A stretch of DNA of 64,000 nt, from positions 434,001-498,000 of the forward strand of contig JAQOOI010000061.1 in NCBI GenBank assembly GCA_028554645.1, written 5' to 3'. The stretch comes from Omphalotus guepiniiformis (taxonomy: Eukaryota; Basidiomycota; Agaricomycetes; Agaricales; Omphalotaceae). This document shows, piece by piece, positions 21,017 through 32,192 of this stretch; the stretch's first letter is position 1; each line of letters starts with the position of its first letter. Both the position numbers and the translations under genes were made by a program. The notes below the pieces were generated by a model. The model worked only from the letters and a program-made list of their open reading frames with translations. It ran no database searches and was not told the DNA's origin.

Positions 21017-21025
21017 AGGGGAGAG
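21017..21025 (+). other. Polypurine tract of element 1
   Basis: AGGGGAGAG directly abuts the 3' LTR, the normal place for the plus-strand primer. Confidence 0.85.
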
Positions 21026-21238
21026 TGTAAGGGATCTGTCCGAATTCGGACAGATACTTACATAATCTATATGTACATGTATTATGCTAAGGCTTCGCTA
21101 TATGTATCGTGTCATTTTGTAGCACATGTTTCCTGTCTTTCTACTTTTCACCTTCGTACTCAAATCCAACCGATTTGGCTAGCTACGTCGAGCCTTCTAG
21201 GCTGAGTGATACAGTAAGACTTACGCTGAACTCTTACA
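21026..21238 (+). repeat. 3' LTR of element 1 (213 bp)
   Basis: Same length as the 5' LTR, and I find no difference by eye. Followed by AACAT (21239-21243). Confidence 0.95.
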
Positions 21239-21291
21239 AACATATAACCATAAATAAATGTTCCAATGTGAAGGGGTGTAGTTTTAAAAGG
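21239..21291. other. Host spacer between the two retrotransposons
   Basis: These 53 bp comprise the right AACAT of element 1, 43 bp of AT-rich host sequence with an AATAAA-like word, and the left AAAGG (21287-21291) of element 2. It is a remnant of the original convergent intergenic region. Confidence 0.9.
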
Positions 21292-21592
21292 TGTAATGAT
21301 TCTCCTCCTGATTCGGACTCAAATCGGACCTTGTGGACATTTCGGACCTTATTTACTTGTTTCATGTAGTCTCGGACCGTACTTACTCGTTTGTTTCATG
21401 TAGTCTCGGACATCTTAGATACACCAAGGACATTTAGTTTAGTTTTTCATTTGATACTTATTACTTGACTCCTTTTTCTATCTACTTGTATTATAAAAGC
21501 TTTGTATATTCGCGTAGTTCAGTCGTCGAATCAACTCAGGTTATTTCCTCCAAAGCCTCGTTCTCACGCTCTTAAGTCTTCGGTTCATAACA
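21292..21592 (+). repeat. 5' LTR of element 2 (301 bp)
   Basis: Begins TGTAATGATTC and ends CATAACA. Contains a TATA box (TATAAA, 21492-21497) about 30 bp upstream of the likely transcript start. An internal duplication of TTTCATGTAGTCTCGGAC is visible (around 21360-21411). Confidence 0.95.
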
Positions 21593-21604
21593 GTTTGATT
21601 CGAC
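21525..21604 (+). other. Self-primer and primer-binding site of element 2
   Basis: GTCGAATCAA at 21525-21534, close to the expected mRNA 5' end, is exactly complementary to TTGATTCGAC at 21595-21604, which begins 2 nt after the LTR. This is the arrangement used by Tf1-type elements, in which the mRNA's own 5' end folds back as primer. Confidence 0.65.
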
Positions 21605-21671
21605 CTTACAAAAAGGTTGATCTTCCTGATCTCGAACTGCCTCGCCCTCCCGTCTTTTCTCGTTTTCAACA

Positions 21672-22856
21672 ATGTCAACATATCCTGACCCTAGTCAAAT
21701 TCCTGGAGTACAAATACCTTTTGTACCCCTAACCGAGATCCCTCAACCTGTCAATCCGGCAACTCCCATCATTGAATCCATTCCGACAACTTCTGATCCA
21801 TCAACCTCGACTACCTCTGAAGACCCGAATAGACCAGTAACTTATGGAGAATTTCTTACAGGTTTTGCCAATATTGAACGAATTCTTGGCGGACTTATGG
21901 GACAAATCAACGGAATTACTCAAAATATCAACACACAGCCACCGGAACCAAATCCCCCGCATCAACCTCCGATCGAGATTCTACATCCAGCTCCACCACC
22001 GGCTCGTCCTTCCGGCTCACTTAAATTCAAGGAACCGACAGTATTCAGCGGAAAAGCTACTCAAGTTGAAGGTTTCTTACAAGAAATTCGGGATACTCTT
22101 CATCTTCTTCGCGGAATTTATATCACTGATCACGATAAATGCATTTATCTAGCTACCTACCTTGGTAATGGAACACCGAAGGAATGGTATAAATCAATTC
22201 TTATCAACGACAAACAACTTATGGATTATCAAAAACTTGTTCACAATTTCGACGCATTCACCGAAGATTTCAAGAAACATTTTGGAGATCCAAATATCAC
22301 TCAAACCGCCATGTCCAAGATCGAGGACCTTTACCAAACTGGATCGGTAGCTCATTATTCCGCTCGCTTCCTTGAATGGATAATTCATCTTGAACTCACC
22401 GAATCTTCTAAAATTCATTACTTCTATAGGAATCTTAAAACCGAAATTAAAGACGCGGTTGCTCATAGGACTGACGCACCTAGGGATTCACTCAAAACTT
22501 ATACAGATTGGGTCATAGCGGTTGATAATCGCCTTCATGAACGAAATGAGGAACGCAAACGAGAACGTAATCGTGAAACTAGTCGGAAAAATAACTACCC
22601 AGCAAAATCGGCTCCTGTTCACATACCTACCCCTTCCGCTTCCACCTCGACTTCGCTCCCTCCTGGTGAACCCATGCAAATTGATGCTATCACAACCAAG
22701 AAATCTACGGGACCACGAGGACCTCTCACAGCAGAGGAGAAACAACGTCGTCGCGACAACAATCTTTGTAGCTATTGCGGCGGCTCGGGACATTACGCCA
22801 ATAAATGTCCGAATAAGAAATTTCCACCCAAATCTGACACTTCGGGAAAAGCCTAA
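21672..22856 (+). CDS. Element 2 gag
   Basis: A 394-aa ORF from ATG 21672. A Pro/Thr-rich N-terminus precedes a gag domain (GSLKFKEPTVFSGKATQVEG, YLGNGTPKEWYKSIL, FDAFTEDFKKHFGDPNITQTA). A basic linker leads to a canonical CX2CX4HX4C knuckle (CSYCGGSGHYANKC). The stop TAA is 22854-22856. The slippery heptamer sits 4 codons before the end, so most ribosomes would make gag and a minority gag-pol. Confidence 0.95.
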   Translation: MSTYPDPSQIPGVQIPFVPLTEIPQPVNPATPIIESIPTTSDPSTSTTSEDPNRPVTYGEFLTGFANIERILGGLMGQINGITQNINTQPPEPNPPHQPPIEILHPAPPPARPSGSLKFKEPTVFSGKATQVEGFLQEIRDTLHLLRGIYITDHDKCIYLATYLGNGTPKEWYKSILINDKQLMDYQKLVHNFDAFTEDFKKHFGDPNITQTAMSKIEDLYQTGSVAHYSARFLEWIIHLELTESSKIHYFYRNLKTEIKDAVAHRTDAPRDSLKTYTDWVIAVDNRLHERNEERKRERNRETSRKNNYPAKSAPVHIPTPSASTSTSLPPGEPMQIDAITTKKSTGPRGPLTAEEKQRRRDNNLCSYCGGSGHYANKCPNKKFPPKSDTSGKA

Positions 22857-25800
22857 CCGGTTGTTTCCAAGTCCCAGGACTTCCGGTAGACGAAGGGACA
22901 CGTCAAACCAACAAATCTAGCACACCGGAATCAATGTATCTTCGCAAATCTAATGGTACATACACACTTGCACTTCCAAAATTTCCTCCCGCATTCATTC
23001 ATTCTATCAATACCGACCATCAATTTATCATCGCCGTTACGCTTCGTTTATCAAATAATCACACCATTTCGACTCATGCGCTGCTTGACAGCGGCGCCTC
23101 CATATCATGCATCTCCGAAAGATTTGCAACCCGACATAACCTTCCCCGAAAACTCAAAACTTTGTCCATTCCTGTTACATCCGTCGATGACCGCCCAATC
23201 GCATCTGGACTGATCACCCAAGATGTAATCACGCAACTCAACATCTCATCACACTCCGAACTTATTTCTCTTGCCGTTGTCTCTGTTGGTTATCCTATAA
23301 TACTAGGCCTTGATTGGCTGAAGCGTCACAACCCAAGCGCCGATTGGTCAGACTCAACGTTGACATTCGACTGCTGTGGCTCTAAATCTCTAAAGGTGCA
23401 TGCACAGGGCTCTAGTCCGATACTTGCAGCCTACTCTGTGAAAGAAACGGGCCCTAGCCCGAATCGATCAATCTTGAATCTCGGACTTTCCTCCGATCAT
23501 ACATGGTTTACTTCCGCATTTCCAAAATCTTACCCCGTAACTCCAGAATCTTCATCAAAACCGACAAAAATAATATCATACCTATCAGCTTTTACTCACT
23601 ATAATGGATATGGACGCTCACTCCCCGACCCTTTTCCTATTCCGGATTCTCGTCCTTATTCACGCCCAACAATTCCTCCTCATACAGCAACGAATACTTC
23701 GACAAATCAACATCCGGTCAATATCAAACTTGTCAGTTCTAAAAAATTCGCCAAAATATCTAAAAATAATTCCGAAACTATCTCCGTCCTGCGATTCTTT
23801 CACGCAACTTCTGCACACTACATTAATTCCTTTGACACTCCAAACCCTCCTCCTGAACCACCACCCAAACCGGATTATAAGACTTTTGTTCCTGAAAAAT
23901 ATCTTAAATACGCTGATACCGTTTTCAATCCCGCAGAATTCGAAAAATTACCGCAGCATCGACCATTTGATATAGAAATCGAAATCGAAGATGGGAAATT
24001 GCCACCGTTTAGTCGTATGTATCGGCTTACAGAAGTGGAGAGGGAAGCAGTTGCCGAATACGTCCACGCTAACCTCAAACGCGGTCATATTAGACAATCA
24101 ACTTCATCCGCGGGCGCACCGGTCCTCTTTACTCGCAAGAAAACGGGCGAAATTCGTCTATGTGTTGACTTTCGAGGATTAAACGCAATTACCCGAAAAA
24201 ATCGATTCCCATTACCCCTTGTTGACGACCTTCTTGACCGCGTTCAGGGCTGCAAATTATTCACACTTATCGACCTTAAAAGTGCATATAGTCATCTTCG
24301 CATCCGGGAAGGTGACGAATGGAAAACAGCATTCCGTACTCATTTAGGATTATTCGAACATCTTATTGTTCCATATGGTCTCACAAACGCACCTGCAGCA
24401 TGGCAAGCTTTCATTCAAGACGTTCTCCGCGATCTTCTCGATGTCGTATGTGTTGTCTACTTAGATGATATTCTCATATTCTCTAGAACACAAGAGGAAC
24501 ACGACACTCATGTTAAACTGGTTCTTGATCGACTTCGCACAGCCAAACTCTCCGCTAACGCTGCTAAATGCAACTTTGATCAGAAAGAAGTAGAATTCCT
24601 GGGATACATCGTAAACGCAGACGGACTCAGGATGAACCCTACAAAACTTACAACTATCTCCGAATGGCCAGAACCGACCAAACTAAAAGAACTTCAAGGA
24701 TTTCTTGGCTTCTCAAACTTCTATCGTCGTTTCATTCACAATTACTCCAAACTCGTCACTCCCCTAACCAATCTCACTCATAAAAATATCCCCTTCATCT
24801 TTTCCTCCACTTGTCAAGACTCCTTCAATGAACTTAAACAACGCTTCCTTACAGCACCTATCCTTCAACATTTTAATTCCGCTCTCCCCATCACTATTTC
24901 AACCGATGCATCTGATTTCGCGATCGCAGGGGTTATCCAACAACCGGACTCGGAAGCAAATTTACATCCGGTTGCCTTCTATTCCCGTAAATTGACACCA
25001 GCCGAAATCAACTACGACGTACACGATAAAGAACTCCTTGCAGTCATAGAAACATTCCGCGAAAACCGCCACTGGCTAGTTGGATCCAAGTTCCCAATTT
25101 CTGTCATAGCCGATCACAAAAATCTCGCATATTTCATGAAACCGCAGCTACTCAACCGCCGCCAAGCCCGCTGGGCCATGTTTCTAACAGAATACGACTT
25201 TGTCCTCCAATGGGCTCCGGGGTCTCAGAACATTGCCGACGCAGCTTCCCGCCGTCCAGATTTTATTCCTAAAAAGGGAGACGAACACCTAGAAATTCAA
25301 CATCGCACTATCCTAACATCCTGTAACACTAAAAACCTCCTACCCACCTCTGACAAAAATTCTCATTCTCATTCTCATTCCCATCCCAACATTTGCTCCA
25401 CACCAATCTCAGCCATCACCACCCTATCCGTAGACAATTCAGAACTCGTCCATCAATTTAAAAACGCTTATCAAAACGACACTCAATGGCGTGATGCCAT
25501 AGCCAATGGAAATAAAGATTTCAAATTAGATCAAGATATTGTCACTCACCGCGGAAGAATCTACGTTCCGGAATCTCTTCGATCGAAAATCCTTTACTCC
25601 CGTCACGACAAAGTTATTGGTGGTCATCCTGGCAGGCGACGAACGGAACAAGCTGTATCATCCGACTACTCGTGGCCAGGTATGTCTCGGTACATTCGAA
25701 ACTACGTTGATGCTTGCGACGTCTGCCCACGCATCAAAGACGCTCGACATAAACCCTATGGACTTTTGCAACCACTCGACATTCCATCCCGCCCTTGGCA

Positions 25801-27073
25801 ATCAATCTCTATGGATTTTATAGTCAAATTACCGACATCACAAGGGTATGATTCAATACTTGTCGTTTGCGACAGACTCACACGCGCGGCACACTTTATT
25901 CCTTGTAACGAGACCATCACAGCAAAGGATCTCGCTTGGCTTTTCTTAGACCGAATATTCCGATTACATGGATTACCTTCCCACATCATTTCCGATCGCG
26001 GATCCATTTTCGTCTCCAATTTCTGGAAAGAACTTACAAACCAGCTTGATATTAACATCAAAACATCCACTGCGTACCACCCACAAACCGATGGTCTAAC
26101 GGAACGCACAAATCAGACTCTGGAAACGTATCTCCGTGCCTATACCTCCTATCAACAAGATGATTGGGTAGATTATCTTCCTCTTGCCGAATTCACTTTT
26201 AACAGTCTCGAAAATACTTCCACCCGACAAACACCCTTCTTCGCAAATATAGGATTTAATCCATCATTCGAGCCAAAACTCACGGAACGAACATCCGTTC
26301 CAGCCGCAGAAGATTTGGCAAAACGATTGTCGCTTATTCACGATGAGCTAAAAGCCGAACTCCTTCACGCTCAAGAACGACAAACACATTTCTACAATAA
26401 ACATCATCTACCTGCCCCCGAATATATTCCCGACCAATTAGTGTGGTTATTACGGAGAAATATCAAAACAACTCGGCCCTCATTGAAACTCGATCACCGA
26501 CGACTCGGACCTTATCCAATAAAACAACGCGTACAAAATTCTGATTCATATATTCTTCAATTACCAACATACTTACAGCGTCTTCATCCAGTATTTCACG
26601 CATCCCTTCTCGAACCTTATAAAGACCCCTCTGAATTCCACCCACATGCCACTCCGATTCCTATAACTCTTGAAACCGATATATCCACTTCCATCCAATC
26701 AATCATTGATTCGCGTAAAGTCGGTAAACGCTTCGACTATCTAGTTACATGGAAAGATCAACCTCCATCTGAAAACTCTTGGATACCACTATCTGAAATC
26801 CCACATCATCAAAACGAACTTATAGATCGATATCATCGCCGTAACCCCCGTTCCATAAAACCACCACCGATCACTTTTACCAAAACTCGTACAATTTCAC
26901 AGAAAAACTCAGAAATTCAGTCAAATTCCTCTATAACACCTTCATATCAATCTCGTCATACACCTTCACCTCCACCTATTCAACAAAATCTTCGCACAAA
27001 CTATGAACCACCTCAGCAAACAACCACCCGTTCCGGACGTATTTCAAAACCCGCTGCAAAATTGAACCTTTGA
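22835..27073 (+). CDS. Element 2 pol: protease, RT, RNase H, integrase, chromodomain
   Basis: The first in-frame ATG is 22934 (1379 aa to 27073), but the frame is open back to 22835 and overlaps the gag end, consistent with a -1 frameshift fusion. Protease motif ALLDSGASISC at about residue 50. RT: LIDLKSAYSHLRI and VYLDDILIFS (about residue 510). RNase H: ISTDASDFAIAGV, DKELLAVIETF and ADHKNLAYF. Integrase: HHCC finger (HDKVIGGHPGRRRTEQ ... CDVCPRIK) and catalytic D, D, E in SMDFIVKLP, IISDRGSIFVSNFW and HPQTDGLTERTNQ. A GPY motif (RRLGPYPIK) and a C-terminal chromodomain (about 1250-1310, FDYLVTWKDQPPSENSWIPL) follow. All key residues are present. Confidence 0.95.
22844..22887 (+). promoter_or_regulatory. 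Candidate -1 ribosomal frameshift signal of element 2
   Basis: G GGA AAA (22844-22850) is in exact X XXY YYZ phase with the gag frame. A 5 nt spacer follows (22851-22855). A stem then forms between ACCGG (22856-22860) and CCGGT (22883-22887), enclosing a second stem AAGTC/GACTT (22869-22873 with 22878-22882, loop CCAG). The -1 frame is open from 22835 through pol. Confidence 0.75.
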
Positions 27074-27081
27074 ACTTCGCT

Positions 27082-27096
27082 TAAAAAGGAGGATAA
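27082..27096 (+). other. Polypurine tract of element 2
   Basis: AAAAAGGAGGATAA lies directly before the 3' LTR, at the normal position for plus-strand priming. Confidence 0.8.
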
Positions 27097-27397
27097 TGTA
27101 ATGATTCTCCTCCTGATTCGGACTCAAATCGGACCTTGTGGACATTTCGGACCTTATTTACTTGTTTCATGTAGTCTCGGACCGTACTTACTCGTTTGTT
27201 TCATGTAGTCTCGGACATCTTAGATACACCAAGGACATTTAGTTTAGTTTTTCATTTGATACTTATTACTTGACTCCTTTTTCTATCTACTTGTATTATA
27301 AAAGCTTTGTATATTCGCGTAGTTCAGTCGTCGAATCAACTCAGGTTATTTCCTCCAAAGCCTCGTTCTCACGCTCTTAAGTCTTCGGTTCATAACA
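27097..27397 (+). repeat. 3' LTR of element 2 (301 bp)
   Basis: Same length as the 5' LTR with no difference seen by eye. Followed by AAAGG (27398-27402). Confidence 0.95.
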
Positions 27398-27425
27398 AAA
27401 GGGAGACGATTGGTGCTTAAAAGCA

Positions 27426-30400
27426 TCAAATATTTCTAACACGCTCATGGGGTTCTTGCCACGGAACATTAAGTTTCGCAAAGATCTCCTGCTCCGTCTC
27501 AGAAGCAACCAGGTTCCCTATAGCTCGAGTGAGCAAACATCACTTCGTGTTAGGCAGTGGTTACTCTTACCCGTGTTCAGCTTTATCATCCTATTTGTAG
27601 GATCGCGAACAACACCTTCGAAAAGACCCCTCTGATTCAAAGAGTAACCCATTTTGTTGGCTTTCAAGCGCATAGAACGATTGAACTGTGTGAGTGAGGA
27701 GAAAGAACATTAATATGGGATACGAGCAGGTCGAGAAGCGGCGGAGAGCTTACGATGTCGTCTCCCTATTGTGGAAGGTGGGCTTGTGGTAAGCGAGTAT
27801 ACTGAATTGTGGAACGTGATAGAAAACGTACTGTATAATACAGCAGAGCATCTCCCTTCGATTTCCACGGCACTGTCAAAAAATCGATTCTTCTTCTCCG
27901 TGAACCTTCTTGCGGAAGCCGACAGAGGCCACGGTATATCGCCTCCAAATCATTCATATCATCTGGGACCGCCAGATCCTCGGTAATTATACCGGCTTCA
28001 TGGAGCTTCTGTAATAATCGACGTAGTACACCTAAAAAGAGCGGTTTAAGAACTCGAACCAAATACCTATAGATACACCAACCTCTGTGCGTTTTACCAT
28101 CGTCAGGACAGCGCGTGATCATTATATCGATGTCACCGCAATCTGCTTTTCCTCTAAATGTCGTTGGAAATAAATAACATGATACAATCATGAAAAGGAT
28201 GAAAAACTGGCCTTCGATAACTTCCCATAATTTCTACGAAAAGTTTTGGGTCAATGGACAGAGCTAGAAAAGAAATGAGCATCGGCAAGAAGCATAGGAA
28301 GCAAGACTCCTGTACCTATGGGCTTAATCAGTTCAAACAATGCTCGTGCTTCTTCCCGAGGCATTCGGTCATTGATGTCTTCAATAACTTCAGCATCAAC
28401 GTGTTTCTTCGTCAAGAAAAATGGTATTACCATCATAAAATTCCAGGCCGATTTTCTGTGCCGCCGTCAACTTGACACCGTCCTTGCCGGTCCTTAGATC
28501 ATCAAGGGTCCTACAACCATTCTTGTACCATCGCATAGCAACGTTCTGGCCTATTCGATGTGTAAGAAGTCGAGCGTGTCGGACACTACAAGAGCGGAGA
28601 ACGTACCAACACCGTAAATGCCAGTAAAGACCTTGCAGACCTCGACATCCTCTGTCTTCTCATACTGTATTCGCCGCAGATTCCCGGTGTTGATGATTTC
28701 CATAATCTAGTATAGCGTTTAGTCGCGAAGGTGTCTTAGAAGTGAGTCAGTGCACACTTTTTGAGCCGTTTTTGGTCCTACGTGGGGAATCGCTTCCGCT
28801 TGTTCGAACTCCGTGATTCGTGTAGGGTAATCTCGGAGCGCGCGAATGACTGGTAGCCAATCATAAATACTGAAAGACGAAGACACACTGAGAGCCCTCT
28901 ACCTCTTGTGTAAGTGTAAACACGCCAATGCTCTTCATTGCCGGGCTTAGCCTTGTGAAGATCCTGGAGCTCTTGAAGCTATTATTGGTAGGACAGTGAG
29001 ACTGGAGGAGGAGTTGCATTGGCCGTGAAGCACGCACTTTGTCAATAATATCTTGGTTGACGCAGGCACCTCGTTGAGGCGCCTTGTCGCAAGTCCAACC
29101 CTGAAACAACGTTAATTACCGCTGGTGAACAGTCGCTGAAGAACGCACTTGTGCAGAACGGTGACGGTTTACATGGCTAGGTTGTGCCTTGGACTCTGCT
29201 TCTGATGCATCGGTGTCATCCTCTTCTCCGTAGCGCTGGAGTCGTTCATTGGCAATCGCTCAACATTGAGAAAGCGATCTCTACTCACACCAAAGGTTTG
29301 GGCTTGTTCTGCTTTAGCTTGTTCGTAGAACTCCGCTAAAGGATCGTCACCATTCTGGACATGGGGCATCAATGAGTGAAAGTTCAGGGGAACTCTCGAT
29401 GATGATGCTTGAGCGACACTGCTTTGACGAGAGACTGCCTCTGATTTAGGACTCGCCGCACGGTCTTCATCGTCCGAAAAATCTCTATAGTCCAAAAACT
29501 GCTGATCAGAAAGAAACCAACATCAGATAAAGTCACTGGCGCACGATATCCGACTGAACTCTTCGTCTTTCTTCGACCCACTCTTTGCCAATTCCTTTCG
29601 GAGCTTCCACTTTGGGTTAATCTGTGGGACGGGGTCTCCTGCGTCCATTCGGTCGGCGTATGCGGCGTGATCGAAGAATTTTGGTATGACTATGGGTCGC
29701 TCCTTGCCACCCCTAGTAAGGGAACTGTTTACTTTCTTGCCCGCAGATACCCAACTCCACTTCACTGTGGGTATGTGGTTGGGGATATCAGACAGTTTCT
29801 TGAGTCCTGTGGCATGCAGAACAGCACCGGGACCAGTTTTACTGACGAAGTCTTCTATGACGATATGAGTGACCACTTCAGGGTCATACACAGGAATAAG
29901 TCTAGCTCCGTGTTGAAGCATCTGAAACGGCGGAATGTGAATGATACAGAGGTAGAATTCATGTGTTAACTTACAATTTCCATCCTCTTCCGTGTACCCT
30001 CCCCAACCTTTGGGGAGTGGAAATCCAGCCCGACGTAGAAGATATTTGCGTTCTTGAGGAATTGAACACGTTTGGTATTCTTATTTGCTGACTCTGGAGC
30101 GTCTGCTTCCGCCTGGATCTTAGTGGTATACTCGAAAACCGACATCTTCACGCGAACGTCCTTTCCTTTCGCAGAAGACTTTTTAGGAAGAGCTTTCGCA
30201 CCAGTAGCAGCGGCCTTTCCTGCCGTGGAAGGCTTCTTAGCAAGAGCTTTCGTATCTACAGCATCGTCCTTTCCGGTCGACTGCTTAGAAGAAGTTTTCA
30301 CGTCGGTAGCAACGTCCTTCCCAGTCGGGGAAGACTTCTTAGAAAGATCTTTCGCGGTCTTGCTAGCTTTCATGGGCGGCTTCTTTGAGGCTGTATCGGC

Positions 30401-31547
30401 TGCCGGCAGCGTTGTCTGCATCGCGGGCGGACTGGAAGACGAAGATACTGATATGATAGAGGATTCATCGGCACCGACGGCATTGTTCCAATGCTGTTTT
30501 GGAGCAGACTCCTTCGCAGACTTCGATTTCACGACCTTCCGATCTCGAATGCGAGCTGTAGAATCTCTTGATGAACCTTGCTGTTGGAGGCGTTTGCCAA
30601 TCCGCTCTTGCAAATCGAAGAGTAGCGTAGTCTCTTGCTTAACAGGGTGTCGATTCGTTGGAAGAAGACCTGAATCTGGTTCAACGACGGCCGAAAACGC
30701 ACTTGGGTCCTCAATGGGAGACGAAGCAGCGTTAGAGTTGATGTTGACACTTTTGGGAGATATTGATCTAATATCAGACGTGCTGATGTTCCCTTCAAAC
30801 GATGCACAGTCGAGCTCAGGAGAGAGATCTAGCAGCGTGTCGGTCCTGCGAGCGGAGAGAGCTTGCTGATCACTGTGACGAGAGACAGAACCTGAACACT
30901 TTCGCTCGAGAACTGTCGCAGGATTGGACACCGGGTCCAGTTGCACCCGGGAAGTTGACGCAATTGGTTCAGTCTTGTCAGTGCTTTTGGAAGTCGCATG
31001 GAAGCGTCCCCCGATTTGTAACGCTTCTATACTTGGGAAGATTAAGACACACTTACCGTCTATTACTGGCGCCTGGGGAGTTAGATTGCGTTAATCTGCT
31101 CCTCTTCAGCTGAGGGCGCTCGGGGGGAACCGATGAATCAATCTTGCGCTTACGGTCCCTATGCCACCAAGTATTGAGTCCACCAATGAGCAGCATAGAG
31201 AGCATTAAATGTCACCTCGTCGGAGTTGAGGTCGACTGAAACCCGTCAAGATTGGTCGATCCATGTTCGATGAGAATCTCAGCGGTGGAGTGCGTGTCGT
31301 CCTCTGAGTTCCTTGAGTTATTCTCGGTAGTCTTCAATAAGACGCTAGAGGTGCCTGTTTTGGATTCTTTCGAAACATTACGCGACCTAGACCATGTATT
31401 ATGAGTGCAGCGAAGGTTTGATGTATGATTTAATGACGCATACTGTCTTCTTCTGAGAGACCTCATCCGAGCGTTATATTCGTCCATTTCATCATCGGAA
31501 AGATTCATGAGCTCGTCCTGCTCGTGAAAAAAGGTGTGGAGATCCAT
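27426..31547 (-). CDS. Family X DNA polymerase (Pol lambda/Pol4-like) with BRCT domain
   Basis: A many-exon minus-strand gene. N-terminus: ATG at 31547 (MDLHTFFHEQDEL), then Ser/Lys-rich sequence. The BRCT domain spans about 30030-29690 (FLKNANIFYVGLDF ... THIVIEDF ... WSWVSAGKKV). A linker leads to the 8-kDa domain (NQDIIDKLQELQDLHKAKPG, IRALRDYPTRITEFEQAEAI, HVGPKTAQK) and the fingers (FTGIYGVG, TLDDLRTG). The palm shows GKADCGDIDIMITR and RRIDFLTVPW, carrying the three metal-binding aspartates. The end is YSLNQRGLFEGVVRDP ... VPWQEPHERVRNI, the normal C-terminus. The enzyme fills short gaps in base-excision repair and end joining in the nucleus. The gene appears intact; element 2 sits in its 3' flank. 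Middle exon borders were inferred from frame and GT-AG sites. Confidence 0.9.
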
Positions 31548-32192
31548 GGGTGGTCGACGAACGTGAAGCAAACAATCGAGATTAATGAAAGCGCAGCTCA
31601 GACGCGATGGTCGTGGTTCGGGTTTAAGGGCTATAATGAGGGCGGCGTGACATTTGGCCTCGTGACTTTATAGGGGACCCACTGTGGACCCACAAGGCGC
31701 GGGAAAAGTGTACGGGTTGCCCATATATAGTCATTCACAAGCGGACCGTCTCAGGGCTATCCTCAAATTTTGTTGTTGCTCGAACAAAAGGCCACTCTCT
31801 TTGTTTTGTTTTTCACGGAAAAGATGACTCGAATACAGATCGGTCACTTGGTCATTTCTCATATGTCACTCTTACAGGGATAAGGTTCCATGACTCAGGC
31901 GGGTTCGCGGCAGGTCACCTCTCCGTCGAATACGCGTTGCAGCGAGGACCACGAAGTTTTCCACCCGCCAAGCTCGTTCATCGTGTCGCTATTATCGTTT
32001 CGATCTGTGTCCTGTTATGGAAGACACTGAAGACATCATTCCTTTACCACGTTCTTTTCCGTATTTTCAGAATCTCAAGCAAATCCTCGTGTCTACACCT
32101 TTGGTCAACAAATACCGCTCCGCGAAACTATATATGGCTTATATGCGACAACATACTCTGCAGCGAGTTTCTAGTCTTGCACTCATTGGAAA
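31548..32192. other. Shared promoter region of two divergent genes
   Basis: These 645 bp separate DNA polymerase X (minus) from the methyltransferase (plus). GGCGCGGGAAAA at 31696-31707 resembles an E2F/MBF-type site. Short plus-strand ORFs at 31937-32190 show no recognisable protein and are probably leader sequence. Confidence 0.4.

Larger units (their letters stand above)
10134..21238 (+). mobile_element. Element 1: 11.1 kb Ty3-type chromodomain LTR retrotransposon
   Basis: The element is bounded by two 213 bp LTRs (TGTAAG...CTTACA) and flanked by the AACAT duplication. Internal order is a long N-terminal gag ORF, the gag core with zinc knuckle and aspartic protease, a stop codon, pol (RT, RNase H, integrase, chromodomain), a third ORF of unknown function, a polypurine tract and the 3' LTR. 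RT before integrase plus a C-terminal chromodomain places it among the chromoviruses (Ty3/gypsy). The LTRs look identical by eye, so insertion was recent. Despite that, the gag region contains one frame change and one in-frame UGA. I found no convincing tRNA primer site directly after the 5' LTR. Confidence 0.95.
21292..27397 (+). mobile_element. Element 2: 6.1 kb Ty3-type chromovirus (Tf1/sushi-like)
   Basis: Two 301 bp LTRs (TGTAATG...ATAACA), seen as identical, are flanked by AAAGG (21287-21291 and 27398-27402). It has a compact layout: gag, then pol in the -1 frame ending in a chromodomain. Both ORFs are intact. It shows an in-phase slippery heptamer at the gag-pol junction and a self-primer match after the LTR, as in the Tf1/sushi group of chromoviruses. 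It looks complete and young. It lies in the same orientation as element 1 and ends 23 bp past the end of the DNA polymerase X coding region. Confidence 0.95.

Noticed and set aside
30072..30869. 265-aa plus-strand ORF
   Set aside because: It is the antisense shadow of the Ser/Lys-rich region of the DNA polymerase X gene.
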